IMG/VR virus record: IMGVR_UViG_3300045999_012715
Location: 1 to 27,389 of that record
Direction: 5' to 3' (one strand)
Origin: a virus
Length of the DNA: 27,389 bases
Both the position numbers and the translations under genes were made by a program. Below, piece by piece: positions 16,201-23,596 of the stretch. Under the pieces are notes generated by a model that made no database searches, was not told the origin of the DNA, and worked only from the letters and a program-made list of their open reading frames with translations. Position 1 is the stretch's first letter. Each line of letters begins with the position of its first letter.

Positions 16201-16972
16201 CTCGGCCGCATGGAACGGGGCGCGCCGCATCACGACGCTCGACTTCGCTGGCGACTCGCGCTTCGCCGCCTCGGCGAACTGGGATGCCGTGAACCTGTGC
16301 ATCCCGATCAGCGCGGGCACGGGCACGGTCGTGGCCACGGACGCATGGAAGGGGTGCTACGTCTACCTCGTCCACAGCACCCAGAACCCGCAGAACGTGG
16401 GCCGCAAGTTCCGCGCCGTCTACAACACGGCGACGCAGGTGTTCCCCGCGTCGTTCACGGGTCCGAACGCCTGGCTGACGTCCACGCGCGCGGGCGACGT
16501 GTTCGTGGTCAGCCCGGTCGTGTTCGAGTGGGGCGGGCACCCGGTCGGGCTGGTGGACCAGCAGGGCATGCAGTTCTCGAACGCGGACTTCTTCCGCATG
16601 AAGGTGGTCAGTTCGATCGGGGCGGCGTTCAGCGACGTCTCGGGACCCCCACGGGCCAACGGAACGGTCGGGTCCTACAACCTGGCGGCGTTCCGCGGCC
16701 TGGTCTGGCGGGGCACCCAGGAGGCGCCGTATGCCGAGGCCGAGACCATCGACACGGAGGGAAACCACTATGCTTCCGTGCAGGATCACGAGGGGCTGGT
16801 GTACGCTGCCTTTGGATCTGATGGTTCCGACGGGCGCTACGGCGTGAAGGGCACGTCGCTTACGCCCGGCATCCGCATCCTGTGCCCGGACCTTGACTTC
16901 AGGCTGCTCGGCTGCATCGTGCGAGGAACGATCACGACCGTCGAGCGCACCACGAACCCGCGAGGCAGCTGA
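13256..16972 (+). CDS. Tail nozzle-like protein with DNRLRE-type and fibronectin-III-like insertions (1238 aa)
   Basis: The first 165 residues look like a podovirus tail tubular/nozzle protein (T7 gp12 type): GLKPFPGFKRVYQMD, then strands ending GRFVYVFIEGRSPAIFYVEA. Residues about 169-352 then form a separate beta-sandwich of the DNRLRE (disaggregatase-related) kind, with its NYGG start, a run like RNILLRF, the PWNEAQATW and TGQSWGTAGGTWD signatures, and RPRLTVTYVD at the end. Residues about 462-568 resemble a bacterial Fn3/Ig-like domain (SPANKQTGVSVTPRLDW to KYLWKVAA and VGSFTT). After that nozzle-type sequence resumes to the end (NLLGLSGDRVYHVRRNGPS; TEMHEGYGVVNPNAV; AHDPFLNALFVHNP). Typical nozzles are about 600-900 residues, so the excess equals the two insertions. 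Ribosome site AGAGGAG (13243-13249). It would extend the tail tube and, through the extra domains, may contact the host surface. Confidence 0.82.
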   Translation: MPDMKNDWSYPTLETTLDKRLERPGVQRGYSSEMTGADGRSEGGLKPFPGFKRVYQMDALRSQAGYDSRSRVVDMKAVDFRIGSEEYGYGFVYRARPSSFAIQGDVFIDWWNSVTGAWTKCQLVMQSVSLTAQMDVEVSGRFVYVFIEGRSPAIFYVEATRTKEYEAEADAFVNGGASTTNYGGVLTLETASASSTRNILLRFNTTAEAGQAVESAVLEVTVSGNTAAIPVPLTVNAVTDPTATATPWNEAQATWNLRATGQSWGTAGGTWDAVTTAGASISGGFLGRVRFEGSAMNTIVTGCLASSYQSFSAKVDVILRSTTTGTAVVSVASREQNSPFVRPRLTVTYVDKVFLTPRVIGQTTTGTLPGPGLQPTLKSPERGIAPGSFTTADATRPATAQVVLLSDNPYSSDAFFPDQVSGLCASDTFPTPPATTPPGSTYTHSPTGSACTDVSGVVTQLLSPANKQTGVSVTPRLDWTTYYTSGAAVNANVTWLVYMVEDGKGQLNNHQLATVPPGLTTTSFEPASLFPQGRLAYGKKYLWKVAARRTDCTGFYEESPVGSFTTENRFQARKFEPGDYSFGYVLVDSKTGRRSAFSEVGQVRSEDFTVVRTQNGNNISVKQDQYIGIEIVYDSAKYDTMYVYRSVKIQDAGGTLMAGIPLLDAVITLKDYWTCRNGSGRQFDPVSTTNRHSMYFYELEDKQLVYQSPYVDRSVFDEKMPYAGAAAFCQNVLVTSKILAPAASSSEVSRPEDVMRGLGEMRWSSLMEMSPELFPPFNRYNPTIPSNEVVAFAKAGSNLLGLSGDRVYHVRRNGPSLRITEMHEGYGVVNPNAVDSVGSAAFFVTGHGLNSVDTQGQLDEIRNLNSVVVREWKSDLRSVRLAHDPFLNALFVHNPVQEECYVLWFGTGRTTKVADATFDLACQGPWPTDWLSGANDGNALTRRALFLMNNPDLRLTGTGVTATASPAVYVVDETGGRTVTGASAAWNGARRITTLDFAGDSRFAASANWDAVNLCIPISAGTGTVVATDAWKGCYVYLVHSTQNPQNVGRKFRAVYNTATQVFPASFTGPNAWLTSTRAGDVFVVSPVVFEWGGHPVGLVDQQGMQFSNADFFRMKVVSSIGAAFSDVSGPPRANGTVGSYNLAAFRGLVWRGTQEAPYAEAETIDTEGNHYASVQDHEGLVYAAFGSDGSDGRYGVKGTSLTPGIRILCPDLDFRLLGCIVRGTITTVERTTNPRGS
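14098..14106 (+). repeat. CAGTGGGGG motif copy 6
   Basis: Exact copy in a loop of the DNRLRE-type domain of the nozzle protein (Ile-Ser-Gly-Gly). Confidence 0.8.
14589..14597 (-). repeat. CAGTGGGGG motif copy 7
   Basis: Exact copy on the minus strand in the linker between the two inserted nozzle domains (Ser-Pro-Thr-Gly), facing copy 6 at 491 bp. Confidence 0.8.
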
Positions 16973-18129
16973 TGAGCCAGTTCCAAGTGTTTCCCACCCC
17001 CGGCAGCCAGGACCCCGTCTCGCAGTTCTCCCAGTGGGGGAACCCGTTCTCGCAGGCCCGCAGCCGCGGCTCGCGCCCCGTCCCGCTGAACAGTGGGGGT
17101 CCCTCGAACCAGGCCCAGCGCCAGTTCGTGCCCTACACGGGCAGCATGGGCTACGCGCAGCCGTCGATCGACCCGCTCGGCGGGCGCACCAACCAGAACC
17201 TGCGGCGCCCGCAGCCCATGAATCCGTTCGTCGGGATCGACCAGACGATCGCGGGCTCGGTCGGGTTCGACATGTCGCGCCAGCAGGCCGCGGCGGACTA
17301 TCAGTTCGGGCGGCTCAATCAGGCGACCGAGGGCTTCATGGGGGCCACGGAGGCCGCGGCGGGCCGCATGGAGCAGGTGGGCGGGGCGCAGCGCCAGGCG
17401 ATGCAGGGGATCGCGGGCGGGCTCGAGCAGCAGGGCCAGAAGGACTTCGATGCGTTCACGAAGTTCAGGGACCAGCAGCTGGGCGGCGTGAACCAGCGGC
17501 TCGACCAGATGGGGAGCCAGATGCAGGCGGCCGTCGACAAGGCGGCGGACGTCGAGCGCCAGTTCCGCGACACGAGCGCGCAGGACGCCGCGAACGCGGG
17601 CTTCGGCATCGGGCGCAACGCCGCCGCGCGCGCGCAGGAGATCGACATGATGGACCTGAGCCCGGGCGAGAAGGCCGCGCTCAAGCAGCAGAACTGGATG
17701 GACACCCAGACGCAGACGACGCAGGCCGTGACGGGCATCTTCTCGAACATGAACCAGCAGGTCGCTCAGCTTGGGCAGATGACGGCCTCGATGAGGCAGG
17801 CGCAGGCGGGCATGACGGCGCAGGGCGCGCAGATCGCCGGTCAGGTGGGAACGGCGTTCGGCGCCCAGACCCTCGAGGCCCAGAAGATGGGCCAGCAGAT
17901 GCGCGAGCTTGGCTCCAACATCCGCGTCATGGGCGAGCAGGCGTACGCGAGCCTCGCGACGCAGGCCGCGATGCTGCTTGCGTCGGGGCAGCGCGAGCGG
18001 TACGACATGTACATGAACAACCCGTACCAGCCGATCAGCGTGTTCGCCGGCCTGACGGGCTTCCTCAACGCGGCGACGACGCCGGGCATCGAGAACATCA
18101 ACCTTCCTGACTTCCGAGGCTACACATGA
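16972..18129 (+). CDS. Gln-rich helical protein, probable internal/ejected virion protein (385 aa)
   Basis: A disordered N-terminus rich in Gln, Ser, Pro and Arg (residues 1-85) carries two CAGTGGGGG copies 59 bases apart. From about 100 to 335 the protein is one long helical Gln/Ala/Met-rich region (RLDQMGSQMQAAVDKAADVE; GQMTASMRQAQAGMTAQGAQ) with a SPGEKAALKQQNWMD break. The C-terminal 35 residues are compact (NPYQPISVFAGLTGFL). Such proteins after the nozzle gene in podoviruses are usually internal core or ejection proteins; I have no motif to prove it. A GAGG 6 bases before ATG serves as ribosome site and the start overlaps the previous stop. The stop overlaps the next start (ATGA). Confidence 0.75.
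   Translation: MSQFQVFPTPGSQDPVSQFSQWGNPFSQARSRGSRPVPLNSGGPSNQAQRQFVPYTGSMGYAQPSIDPLGGRTNQNLRRPQPMNPFVGIDQTIAGSVGFDMSRQQAAADYQFGRLNQATEGFMGATEAAAGRMEQVGGAQRQAMQGIAGGLEQQGQKDFDAFTKFRDQQLGGVNQRLDQMGSQMQAAVDKAADVERQFRDTSAQDAANAGFGIGRNAAARAQEIDMMDLSPGEKAALKQQNWMDTQTQTTQAVTGIFSNMNQQVAQLGQMTASMRQAQAGMTAQGAQIAGQVGTAFGAQTLEAQKMGQQMRELGSNIRVMGEQAYASLATQAAMLLASGQRERYDMYMNNPYQPISVFAGLTGFLNAATTPGIENINLPDFRGYT
17032..17040 (+). repeat. CAGTGGGGG motif copy 8
   Basis: Exact copy in the disordered N-terminus of the 16972 protein, read as Gln-Trp-Gly, a different codon phase from copy 9 nearby. Confidence 0.85.
17091..17099 (+). repeat. CAGTGGGGG motif copy 9
   Basis: Exact copy 59 bp after copy 8, same strand, read as Asn-Ser-Gly-Gly. 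Confidence 0.85.
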
Positions 18130-19778
18130 GCCGAGTTCCGAGCAACGCAGAGCAGTTCATGGGCGGCATGCAGATGGGGGCGCAGAACCTCCAGGGCGCC
18201 CGCGAGAACTGGGCGATCAAGCAGCAGGACCTCCGCGCGCGGCAGGGCCTCCAGCTCGAGCGCGACAAGATGGCCCAGCAGGGCCAGCAGTTCCGCATGG
18301 GCCTGCAGGCCGAGGCGGAGAACTACAGGAAGCTGAACGAGAGCCGCGAGCGCATGCAGGGCGCCGAGATGGAGCAGCAGGGCCGTCAGTTCGACGCGCG
18401 CATGGCGTTCGACAAGCAGCAGTCCGACATCGACAAGGCCATCCAGATCAAGATGGCGCAGATCCAGAACGAGCGCGAGATGAACGAGAAGGCCATCCAG
18501 GCCCTCGCGAAGGGCGACCCGCGCGTCGCCCAGTACCGCGCGCGACGTCGGGAACTCGAGACCGAGAAGGGACAGCTCGAGAGCATGGCCGCATCGACTC
18601 AGGCCGCGCTCACCATGCTCACGAGCCCAGACGGCGTCCATAAGACCAAGTTCAACGACATCTCGACGCGGCTTGCCACGTACACCGAGGCGCTGACGAA
18701 GCGCAGGGGCATGGCCGACGACGCCATGACCGCGGGCTTCAAGCACGCGATGGCCAAGGGCGTGCTGGACGAAGGCTTCTGGGCTCAGGCTAGCCGTGTC
18801 GGAGATGAACTGGCTCCTCCGGGAGGAGTGCAGGGGGCGGATCGAAGCATGGATGGGGCTCTGACGCTCCTTGGTGCGGAGATTCGGAGTTGGTTCGGGG
18901 CGACGGGAGATCAGACGCTGGCACGGGCGCGGGCTTCGGAGTTTATGAAGGATCCGCAGGTCATGGCCGTCGCGACGATCTACAGCGCCATCGACATGAA
19001 CCGCGACGCGTTCGGTCTCGATCCCGGCGAGGCCAAGAACGCGGCGACCGTGGCCGGTGAGATCGCGGCCAAGGGCATGCTTCTGTCGCAGCTCGGTCCG
19101 ACGGCCGAGAACAACCCCCTCTACGCCCGCACCAGGCAGGGGATCGCGGAGGGCGTGGGCAAGTTGCGGAAGCTCGGCATGGACGACACGCAGATCAGCG
19201 CGGTCTTCGAGAGCCTCGAGAACCTGGGCTCGAACCGCACCGAGCTGCTGGCGCAGTACACCGAGACCGCGGACAAGACCCAGTTCGACCTGCTGGACTC
19301 CACGTTGTCGGGCATGGCGGCCGTGGGCGACCAGGTGCAGGCCGTGCTCATCGACGAGAAGCTGATGAAGCCCGTGGGCGGGGTCGTGCACGACCTGTCG
19401 CGGTTCGACATGGCCAAGGCGCTCGAGAACGCGCGCAAGTCGATCCAGTACGCGAACGACCCGCAGTACGCGGGCTTCATGGGCGACCTCGACGCGATGC
19501 GCTCGATGGGCCTGATGACGCCCGAGCAGGAGGCCGAGGTTCGCCGCATCCTCACGGAGGTGCCGCCCGAACTCGAGACGCTCGATCCGCGCGTCTACTC
19601 GGAACGCGCCAAGGCCATCGGCGCGCGGCAGTCAGAGATCGGTCGCACGCTCGCCGGCGGAGCGGAGGATGAGCGCGACGTGCTCGAGAGCGTGATCGCG
19701 GAACAGCAGTATCTTGGAGGCATGGACACGCAGGCCCGCCTCGCAGAACTCGCACAGACGATCGGAGTCCGTCCATGA
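18126..19778 (+). CDS. Coiled-coil probable internal virion protein with atypical codon patch (550 aa)
   Basis: Residues about 20-160 are strongly coiled-coil (RENWAIKQQDLRARQGLQLE; Gln/Glu/Met/Arg-rich), followed by an all-helical C-terminal region without catalytic signature. Adjacent to two other helical proteins and after the nozzle, it is best read as part of the internal core delivered with the DNA; this is inference from order and architecture. CGAGG 6 bases upstream of ATG 18126. Bases about 18784-18955 (residues about 220-277, VGDELAPPGGVQGADRSM to ARASEFMKDP) use GAT, GAA, GGA, CGG, GCT and AGT, unlike the GAC/GAG/GGC/CGC/GCC use on both sides, as if this piece came from another source. 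The gene overlaps the next by 4 bases. Confidence 0.75.
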   Translation: MSRVPSNAEQFMGGMQMGAQNLQGARENWAIKQQDLRARQGLQLERDKMAQQGQQFRMGLQAEAENYRKLNESRERMQGAEMEQQGRQFDARMAFDKQQSDIDKAIQIKMAQIQNEREMNEKAIQALAKGDPRVAQYRARRRELETEKGQLESMAASTQAALTMLTSPDGVHKTKFNDISTRLATYTEALTKRRGMADDAMTAGFKHAMAKGVLDEGFWAQASRVGDELAPPGGVQGADRSMDGALTLLGAEIRSWFGATGDQTLARARASEFMKDPQVMAVATIYSAIDMNRDAFGLDPGEAKNAATVAGEIAAKGMLLSQLGPTAENNPLYARTRQGIAEGVGKLRKLGMDDTQISAVFESLENLGSNRTELLAQYTETADKTQFDLLDSTLSGMAAVGDQVQAVLIDEKLMKPVGGVVHDLSRFDMAKALENARKSIQYANDPQYAGFMGDLDAMRSMGLMTPEQEAEVRRILTEVPPELETLDPRVYSERAKAIGARQSEIGRTLAGGAEDERDVLESVIAEQQYLGGMDTQARLAELAQTIGVRP

Positions 19779-22741
19779 ATCCCGCAGAACTCTCGGCCCT
19801 TCAGCAGACCATCCTCGAGTTCGCCGCCCTGGAGCGCGAGATGGTGCCCCTTCAGGAGGCTGTCGGCGCCGGCAAGGGGGGCCCGGCGCTTGCGGCCCGC
19901 CTGTCGAAAATCAAGAGCGAGATCGAGGGCCTTGAGCCTGCGGCGAATGCAGCCAAGGCGAAGATCCGCGAGATGCGCGACGCCGGCCTTGTGGTCGTCC
20001 AGGGCGGCAAGGTCGTGCTGGCGTCGGAGGCGGCACCTGCGGCTGCACCTCTTCCCGAACTGAAGACGAACGTCCGCGGCACCGAGACCCTTGCGAAGAA
20101 GGGGGAGGTCGATCCCGAGGAACTGGCCCGGTCGACGGCGCGTGCCCAGGCCGAGGGAGACGCCAAGAGAGCGGCGGAGCAGGCCGCGGTCGCGGAGTCG
20201 GTCCGTCTCGAGGAGGCGCGCAAGCAGGCCGAGCTCGAGCGGCTGGCCGCGATTGCCCCGGAACCCGAAGCCCCGAAGCCCGCAGCCCCCGCGGGTCCGC
20301 AGGCCACCCGCAAGGAAGACGGCCTCGAGGCGCTCGCCGCCAAGTACGGGCCGATGGTGCCCGAAGCTCCCGCGCCCGCGGCTTCCGCTGCGCCTGCACC
20401 TGCGCTTGCAACGGGCGTCCCGTTCGTCCCCGCGACGGCCCCCACCGTCGAGTTCGACGCAGAGGGCAATCCGATCGTGAAGCCGGCGGAGACCCCGCAG
20501 GTCACGGGCCCGAAGCCTCGCGCTCCTGACGACGCTGCGCGGATCGAGCGGGGACTCAGCGCCATCTCGAGAGACCATAAGGAGTTCACCGAGAACCGCG
20601 AGGCACTGGCCAAGAAGTTCGGAGTGGCGCGGATCGAGTACATCCCGCAGACTCCCGAGGCCGAGAAGGCCATCGGCGAGTTCCAGGGAGTCCACAAGCG
20701 GCGCACCTCGATCGCGCAGGCCCTGACCCCGGGGCAGGCGCGCGGCGAGCGCGGACGGTTCGGGAGCGCGCCCAAGAGCGCGGCCACGGGCGAAGGCCCC
20801 GTGGCAGGCGGAGGAGGCGGGTTCGAGCCGGTCGCGGGACGCAAGGGCTTCATGGAAGCCGAGGCGTCCGATCCGCAGATGAAGGCACGCCGCGAACTCC
20901 AGAAGGTCGACTTCAAGAAGGAGGCCAAGGCGCTGTCCCGCATCCAGCAGGACGCCCTCATCGACAAGCGGCTCGGCGGACCCAACGCCGTCATGTTCGC
21001 GAATACCCAGCCGAAGCCGATTCGCGACCAGATGGTCGAGATCGCCCTGCTCCGCGACCGGGCTGACGCAGACATCGGCGAGACGAACAAGCTCGGCGAC
21101 TGGGCGAAGCGCGTCGACGAGACTGCGGATGGCCTGCGCGGGCGCGGTCCTGCCGCGACGAAGGGCCGGGGCGCCGTGAGGCCCGACGTCTTCACGAACC
21201 TGCGCGGGCAGGCCATGACCACGGGCGGCTCGGTGCGCGCCCACATGCTGAACGTCCCCATGAGCATGGCAGCGCGCGCGACCCAGGCCAAGATCGAGGA
21301 AGCCGCGGCACCCCGCTCGGGCACCCTGTCTGAAGCAGCGGCTGCTGCAGCGCGCGGACCGATCCCCGGCACGACACCTCCCGCACCCTCGTCGCCCGCA
21401 GCCCCGCCTGCTCCGCCGACCAGTGGGGGTATCCCTGCTGCGACCCCGACTCCGGCTCCTGCGGCGCCCGAGGCTCCTGCAACGCCGCCCGCGGCGGCAG
21501 CCCCGAAGTCGAGCACTCCGCTTGGTCCGATTCCGTCGGGCGGTTCGTTCACTCCCGGGGCTCCTGCTGCGTCGTCGGCACCTGCGGCTCCTGCTGCGCC
21601 GGCGGCAGGTCCCGTGAAGTTGGCTCGGGATTGGCGCAACAAGCCCATCTCGGACAGGCAGAAGGCATCGCTGATCGCGAGCGGCATCGACGAGGCCAAG
21701 TTGCCGAAGACGGCGGGCGAGGCCTCGGACCTGATCGACGAGGCGCAGACGAAGACGGGCAAGTTCAAGCCGATCACGGCCGCCCAGCGCGACGCGCTGC
21801 TCAAGGCGGGCGTGGCGGAGGCCGACCTCCCCAAGTCCGAGTTCGCCGCGGGCTTTGACCTGCGCGAGCTCAAGGCCGCGGCGGCTCCTCCGTCGGCGGG
21901 AGCCCCCACGGGTGCGGCTCCGACTCCTGCGGGCGGCGCGGCGGCTCCTGCGGCAAAGGGCGGCTGGCGGACCAACCCGGTCACGCCGCGGCAGGCCAAA
22001 TCCCTTGAGAAGGGCCTGAAGGCCGGCCTCATCACCCAGGAGCAGCTCGACGCGATCGGGAACCAGGGTGAGGCAAGCCGTGCGATCAAGTACCTGAAGA
22101 CGGGTCGGCGGGTTCCGAAGGCCGTGGCCAAGGGCGCCGCGGCAACTGCAGGGGCCGCCGCTCCTTCTGCACCTTCGGCTCCCGCGGCTCCCGCGGGCGG
22201 GGCGCCTGCGGCCGCGACAGGCCCTGCTGTTCCTGCCTCGGCTCCTGCGGCTGGGCTCCCGAATCCGTACAAGGGTGGAAAGTGGAAGGGGAACCCCAAC
22301 CGCAACGCGGCCGCGTTGGCGCAGCGCGCCAAGGCGATGGGCATCGGCGGTCGGGGCGCGGCAGGGACCGTCGGAAAGGCGGCGGGCCTCATGCGATTCC
22401 TTGGGCCGCTGGCGGCGATCTACGGCGGGTACCAGGTGCTCGATCTCCTGAAGCAGGGGACCCTGGATGCCGCGGACGAGCGGCGCCTGAAGATGATGCA
22501 GGCCCTCGGGGCGGTCGGCGGCGGAGCGCAGCAGCAGCAGATGATGAACGACCAGATGAGGCAGATGCGCTTCATGGCGGACATGGCCGCGATCCAGAAC
22601 CAGCAGGGCCTGATGCAGTCGAGGAATCAGTCGATCTCGGATCAGGCGCTCTCGTCGCTCCTGCGCGGGCACGAGGCCAGCCTGCAGTCCTTGGCGCTGC
22701 CAAGCCAGCCGAGCGTCGCAGAGGTGATGGCGAGGATGTGA
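19775..22741 (+). CDS. Large Ala/Pro-rich modular protein with three Q-x3-L modules (988 aa)
   Basis: Modular, mostly low-complexity protein: an N-terminal coiled coil (residues 1-75), a charged helix (about 115-165), Pro/Ala linkers, a conserved-looking middle helical domain (about 255-500), a second long PAPA linker (about 525-615), then three related modules, each starting P-[IV]-[ST]-x-x-Q: KPISDRQKASLIASG at about 624, KPITAAQRDALLKAG at about 664, and NPVTPRQAKSLEKGL at about 734. Two of them keep a downstream GEAS + hydrophobic pattern. This shape resembles small helical modules attached to nucleic-acid-acting proteins, but I cannot name the family with confidence. Near the C-terminus MRFLGPLAAIYGGYQVLDLL looks membrane-active, then a Gln/Met-rich tail. 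Probable ejected protein able to touch DNA or membrane (inference). GGAG 8 bases before ATG. A CAGTGGGGG copy lies in the PAPA linker at 21421-21429. Confidence 0.75.
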   Translation: MNPAELSALQQTILEFAALEREMVPLQEAVGAGKGGPALAARLSKIKSEIEGLEPAANAAKAKIREMRDAGLVVVQGGKVVLASEAAPAAAPLPELKTNVRGTETLAKKGEVDPEELARSTARAQAEGDAKRAAEQAAVAESVRLEEARKQAELERLAAIAPEPEAPKPAAPAGPQATRKEDGLEALAAKYGPMVPEAPAPAASAAPAPALATGVPFVPATAPTVEFDAEGNPIVKPAETPQVTGPKPRAPDDAARIERGLSAISRDHKEFTENREALAKKFGVARIEYIPQTPEAEKAIGEFQGVHKRRTSIAQALTPGQARGERGRFGSAPKSAATGEGPVAGGGGGFEPVAGRKGFMEAEASDPQMKARRELQKVDFKKEAKALSRIQQDALIDKRLGGPNAVMFANTQPKPIRDQMVEIALLRDRADADIGETNKLGDWAKRVDETADGLRGRGPAATKGRGAVRPDVFTNLRGQAMTTGGSVRAHMLNVPMSMAARATQAKIEEAAAPRSGTLSEAAAAAARGPIPGTTPPAPSSPAAPPAPPTSGGIPAATPTPAPAAPEAPATPPAAAAPKSSTPLGPIPSGGSFTPGAPAASSAPAAPAAPAAGPVKLARDWRNKPISDRQKASLIASGIDEAKLPKTAGEASDLIDEAQTKTGKFKPITAAQRDALLKAGVAEADLPKSEFAAGFDLRELKAAAAPPSAGAPTGAAPTPAGGAAAPAAKGGWRTNPVTPRQAKSLEKGLKAGLITQEQLDAIGNQGEASRAIKYLKTGRRVPKAVAKGAAATAGAAAPSAPSAPAAPAGGAPAAATGPAVPASAPAAGLPNPYKGGKWKGNPNRNAAALAQRAKAMGIGGRGAAGTVGKAAGLMRFLGPLAAIYGGYQVLDLLKQGTLDAADERRLKMMQALGAVGGGAQQQQMMNDQMRQMRFMADMAAIQNQQGLMQSRNQSISDQALSSLLRGHEASLQSLALPSQPSVAEVMARM
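21421..21429 (+). repeat. CAGTGGGGG motif copy 10
   Basis: Exact copy, longer form CCAGTGGGGGT, in the Pro/Ala linker of the 19775 protein (Thr-Ser-Gly-Gly). Confidence 0.85.
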
Positions 22742-23103
22742 TGGTGAAGCTCGAGAACGTCAAGGAGCTGTCCCACATGGTCGTGGAGCAGCACAACAAG
22801 AAGGGCTTTTCCCTCGTGAAGCTGACCGCCGACCCCTGGCCCGCAGGACACGTGCTCGTGAACATCACGCGCCGTCCGCTCGTCGTCTCGGGCAAAGACC
22901 TCAAGGCCAAGGCGGACGTGCGGCGCTGGCTCTGGGACGAGCGTGGCGGCGCGGCCATGCGCCGCAAGGACCGCACGTGGCTCTGGTCGCGGGTCGTCGA
23001 CGGCGAGAGCATGGTGGGCTTCGCCACGGCCGTCCGGCGCGAGGTGGCCAATGTCATGGCCAAGAGAAGTCCCGAGTACCAATGGATCGAGGTGACCCAA
23101 TGA
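22741..23103 (+). CDS. Hypothetical small protein (120 aa)
   Basis: Compact basic alpha/beta protein, Trp-rich in the centre (ADVRRWLWDERGG; RTWLWSRVVDGE). The ATG overlaps the previous stop (TGATG) and GAGGAT lies a few bases upstream. No motif recognised; no transmembrane segment. Its stop overlaps the next start (ATGA). Being embedded among internal-protein genes, it may be a minor virion protein. Confidence 0.75.
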   Translation: MVKLENVKELSHMVVEQHNKKGFSLVKLTADPWPAGHVLVNITRRPLVVSGKDLKAKADVRRWLWDERGGAAMRRKDRTWLWSRVVDGESMVGFATAVRREVANVMAKRSPEYQWIEVTQ

Positions 23104-23588
23104 GCATCGGATCGGCGTTCAAGAGCCTCGGCTCGCTCGTGAGCGGGGCCGCGCAGAAGGCCAAGGGCGTGGGCCTCGACTTCTCGAGCCCCGGCCTGGC
23201 GTTCGGTGCAGGCGTTCCGACGGCGCTCGTGGGCGCCGAGCTCGCGGGGCAGGTCGGCAGCTCGATCAAGGAGGAGTTCACCGGGTTCGACAAGGACCTG
23301 AAGCTCGAGTTGCGTCGGCAGCGGTACGAGGCGGCGCAGGCGATGCGCGCGCGGCGCCTGCAGAGGGCGATGTCGGACAACCTCATCAGGCTGGCAACCG
23401 CGAACCCTCAGCTCTACAATCAGCTGATGGTGGGCCGGCCCATCCCGAACGGCGCCGTCGTGATCGGGGGCGGACGGACCGACTTCCTCGAGAGCGTCGC
23501 GTACCAGATGGCGACGGGAGGCTTTGGAACCCCCACTGGATCCCCTGATAGTCAGGGGGTGTTGGAAGCACTTATTGAAGCCCGATGA
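23100..23588 (+). CDS. Hypothetical small protein with Gly/Ala-rich hydrophobic helix (162 aa)
   Basis: Residues about 31-55 (GLAFGAGVPTALVGAELAG) form a Gly/Ala-rich, mildly hydrophobic stretch that could insert in a membrane or pack in a bundle; residues about 65-110 are a strongly basic amphipathic helix (LRRQRYEAAQAMRARRLQR). Size and composition are like small core or ejection proteins of podoviruses, but no family is recognised. GAGGTG lies 7 bases before ATG. Near the 3' end there is a CCCCCACTG motif copy (23530-23538) immediately followed by a perfect 7-bp hairpin (23542-23558), with unusual codons (CCT GAT AGT) in between. Confidence 0.75.
   Translation: MSIGSAFKSLGSLVSGAAQKAKGVGLDFSSPGLAFGAGVPTALVGAELAGQVGSSIKEEFTGFDKDLKLELRRQRYEAAQAMRARRLQRAMSDNLIRLATANPQLYNQLMVGRPIPNGAVVIGGGRTDFLESVAYQMATGGFGTPTGSPDSQGVLEALIEAR
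23530..23538 (-). repeat. CAGTGGGGG motif copy 11
   Basis: Exact copy on the minus strand, longer form CCAGTGGGGGT, in the C-terminal tail of the 23100 gene (Pro-Thr-Gly); a perfect hairpin starts 3 bases further on. Confidence 0.85.
23542..23558. other. Perfect short inverted repeat next to a CAGTGGGGG copy
   Basis: CCCCTGA, 3-base spacer TAG, TCAGGGG. It lies inside the end of the 23100 gene, 39 bases before the next start codon. Could be an RNA hairpin or a protein-binding palindrome; there is no T-tract, so it is not a terminator. Confidence 0.5.
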
Positions 23589-23596
23589 GGTGAACC

